Source: Lachnospiraceae bacterium UBA7060 (GTDB lineage Bacteria > Bacillota > Clostridia > Lachnospirales > Lachnospiraceae). Taken from it: a stretch of 7,242 nucleotides of DNA. The position numbers and the translations under genes are program-made. The notes below the pieces were generated by a model that saw only the letters and a list, made by a program, of their open reading frames with translations, was not told the DNA's origin and did no database searches. The DNA lies in assembly GCA_002493835.1 (NCBI GenBank), contig DLAA01000089.1:1-7242 (forward strand), read 5' to 3'. Position 1 is the first letter of the stretch. Every line of letters begins with the position of its first letter. Positions 6,089 to 7,242 of the stretch are shown piece by piece.

Positions 6089-6688
6089 TTAACTCTCCGC
6101 CGTTTCCACATTGACAACGTGATATGCAATGACTTTCGCTTTCCTTTTCACGTTTCCCTTATACAGATAACCCCAGTCGATGATTCCAGCAATCAGCCTG
6201 TCCTTATCCTGCTCTGTCGTATCCACTGCCTCGATTACCTCATGGAGATTATAATTTACCTCTATTCCGCATTCTTCGATGATACTGATGCCGCACAGCT
6301 GTCTGCATTGTTCCAGTTTCTGCTCCATCAGCGCCATCTGGGCAGACCATGTTTCATCCTTTTTCCCTGCAAACCGGCTTACATTCCAGAACTGTTCCTG
6401 ATATGCCTCAAACAACTCCAACAGCAGGTTTTCAGACTGTTCACAATCCTGCATCTGTTTTCTGAAGCTGTCCTCCTGTAAGTCCTTGTCTGCCCATTCA
6501 TCAAGCAAGTCTTCAATTGCCATATCATGCTTTTGTACCGCTGTTTTAAGCTGTCCAATGTTTTGATCTATTTCTGCCAATCTCCTGCTGCTTTCTTCTA
6601 CTCCTCTGGAGACTGCCCGCGATTTTTCCTCCACCACACTCTCCACGCTTTGCAGCAGTTTGTCATATTGTTTTTTGCCTATAAACAT
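6089..6688 (-). CDS. Coiled-coil protein, probable divergent GrpE-type nucleotide exchange factor
   Basis: The protein has 199 residues from the ATG at 6686-6688. Residues about 8-65 are charged and heptad-like (ESVVEEKSRAV, SSRRLAEIDQNIGQLKTAV), suggesting a long dimerising helix. The C-terminal region carries a pattern recalling the GrpE beta domain: YNLHEVIEAVD (NLHE at 147-150), an I-DWGYLYKG segment (GY at 173-174), and VKRKAKVIAYHV (R182, A184, V186), which lines up with the GrpE consensus of a D/N-x-x-LHE motif, a GY-x-x-x-x-x-V-x-R-x-A-x-V run and a short C-terminus. GrpE proteins release ADP from Hsp70. Placement 54 bases before the Hsp70 gene strongly supports this role. Overall similarity is too low to be certain without a profile search; the alternative is an uncharacterised Hsp70-associated coiled-coil protein. 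An in-frame TTG at 6710-6712 would add eight residues but has no well-spaced ribosome binding site; the ATG has only a weak GGA 10 bases upstream, so the start is not settled. Confidence 0.85.
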   Translation of the reverse strand: MFIGKKQYDKLLQSVESVVEEKSRAVSRGVEESSRRLAEIDQNIGQLKTAVQKHDMAIEDLLDEWADKDLQEDSFRKQMQDCEQSENLLLELFEAYQEQFWNVSRFAGKKDETWSAQMALMEQKLEQCRQLCGISIIEECGIEVNYNLHEVIEAVDTTEQDKDRLIAGIIDWGYLYKGNVKRKAKVIAYHVVNVETAES

Positions 6689-6725
6689 CTTTATTCTATC
6701 CAGCCTTTCCAAAATTTGTTAAAAA

Positions 6726-7242
6726 TTACTCCCCGATCAGCACTTCCTTCCCCTCGAACGCAAACCCGTACTTCCTGATCCGTTCCTCGGGGATTCCCTT
6801 CGCAGCAAGCGTCTTGGCATACTTCTTCTCCTCAATCTGTGCAAGCGCCGCGTCCACCGTATCCTCCAGACTTTTATCCCGTCTGGGGTTATACACCTTA
6901 AACTCGATCACGATCGCATCCAAATCCTCCCGTCTCGGTTCCAGCATGATATCATACCGCCCGAACCCGCTTTCCCGGTTAGAGGTTACCGTATAGCGGT
7001 CCTCCAGGTTCACCATCAGTCCCAGCACAAACCCATGGTAAAACCGCTCCGGCTCCGCTTTCCCGGAAGTCCTTTTCCCGGTATCGAAATAGCTGAAAAT
7101 TTCACAGGCGACCCGATTCATATACTCATTCATGGCTTCCAGATCGTTTAACAGCAGCGCCTTGATGAAATCGTTATAATTGGATGCCGTACCCGAAAAC
7201 CAGCCGCCAATCATGCGCTTAAACATCATCTCCACTTCATGA
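6726..7242 (-). CDS. AAA-ATPase-like / PD-(D/E)XK family protein, C-terminal part only (enters from the right edge)
   Basis: The frame is open from the right edge to the TAA at 6726-6728. An apparent GTG start at 7233-7235 is internal: the codons upstream of it (His, Glu) continue the alignment with the complete paralogue, whose matching segment reads REVCLMF. About 171 residues are present. They hold the PD-(D/E)XK domain (PDDEXK_9-like): YHGFVLGLMVNL, SGFGRYDIMLEP with the catalytic-type Asp, IVIEFKV with the ExK pair, and AQIEEKKYAKTL. By hand count 119 of 170 residues match the paralogue at 1142-2827, and the final stretch before the stop is almost invariant, apart from one extra Glu at the end. 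The ATPase half would lie to the right of the window. The stop lies 37 bases before the ATG of the GrpE-like gene, so it may head the chaperone transcript. Confidence 0.93.
   Translation of the reverse strand, partial: HEVEMMFKRMIGGWFSGTASNYNDFIKALLLNDLEAMNEYMNRVACEIFSYFDTGKRTSGKAEPERFYHGFVLGLMVNLEDRYTVTSNRESGFGRYDIMLEPRREDLDAIVIEFKVYNPRRDKSLEDTVDAALAQIEEKKYAKTLAAKGIPEERIRKYGFAFEGKEVLIGE

Noticed and set aside
7233..7235. GTG codon as the start of a 169-residue stand-alone nuclease gene
   Set aside because: The frame continues to the window edge, and the upstream codons still align with the complete paralogue. It is therefore an internal codon of a longer gene that is cut by the window.

Overview
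The window is a densely packed stretch of bacterial chromosome. All genes read on the minus strand, from the right edge towards the left. Moderate GC, strong purine-rich ribosome binding sites, and several copies of the AAA-ATPase-like/PD-(D/E)XK gene family that is expanded in gut anaerobes suggest a clostridial Firmicute, probably Lachnospiraceae-like. That assignment is inference from family content and style, not from a marker gene.

Layout in transcription order (right to left): (1) the C-terminal part of an AAA-ATPase-like/PD-(D/E)XK protein, entering from the right edge (6726-7242); (2) a small coiled-coil protein whose C-terminal half looks like a divergent GrpE nucleotide exchange factor (6089-6688); (3) an Hsp70/DnaK-like chaperone with a shortened lid (4334-6034); (4) a J-domain/helical-repeat/SEC-C protein with an HSP triplet where J domains normally have HPD (2914-4311); (5) a complete 561-residue AAA-ATPase-like/PD-(D/E)XK protein (1142-2827); (6) a cytoplasmic glycerophosphodiester phosphodiesterase (347-1093); (7) the N-terminal 90 residues of a third AAA-ATPase-like/PD-(D/E)XK protein, leaving by the left edge (1-270).

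The centre of interest is genes 2-4. They form a compact, self-contained Hsp70 machine: exchange factor, Hsp70 and J-type co-chaperone, with gaps of 54 and 22 bases. All three depart from the housekeeping versions. The GrpE homologue is barely recognisable, the Hsp70 is short, and the J protein has a degenerate HPD loop and carries a C-terminal zinc-type SEC-C motif. No CIRCE operator is visible, so this is probably not the heat-shock hrcA-grpE-dnaK-dnaJ operon but a second, specialised set.

The cassette lies among three paralogues of one putative ATPase/nuclease family (about 79% and 70% protein identity in the parts that can be compared). The intergenic gaps are 22-86 bases and no rho-independent terminator is visible, so genes 1-6 could be one transcript. 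The leftmost gene has a good sigma-A-type promoter of its own. No RNA gene, insertion sequence, CRISPR array or gene-free stretch longer than 90 bases was found.
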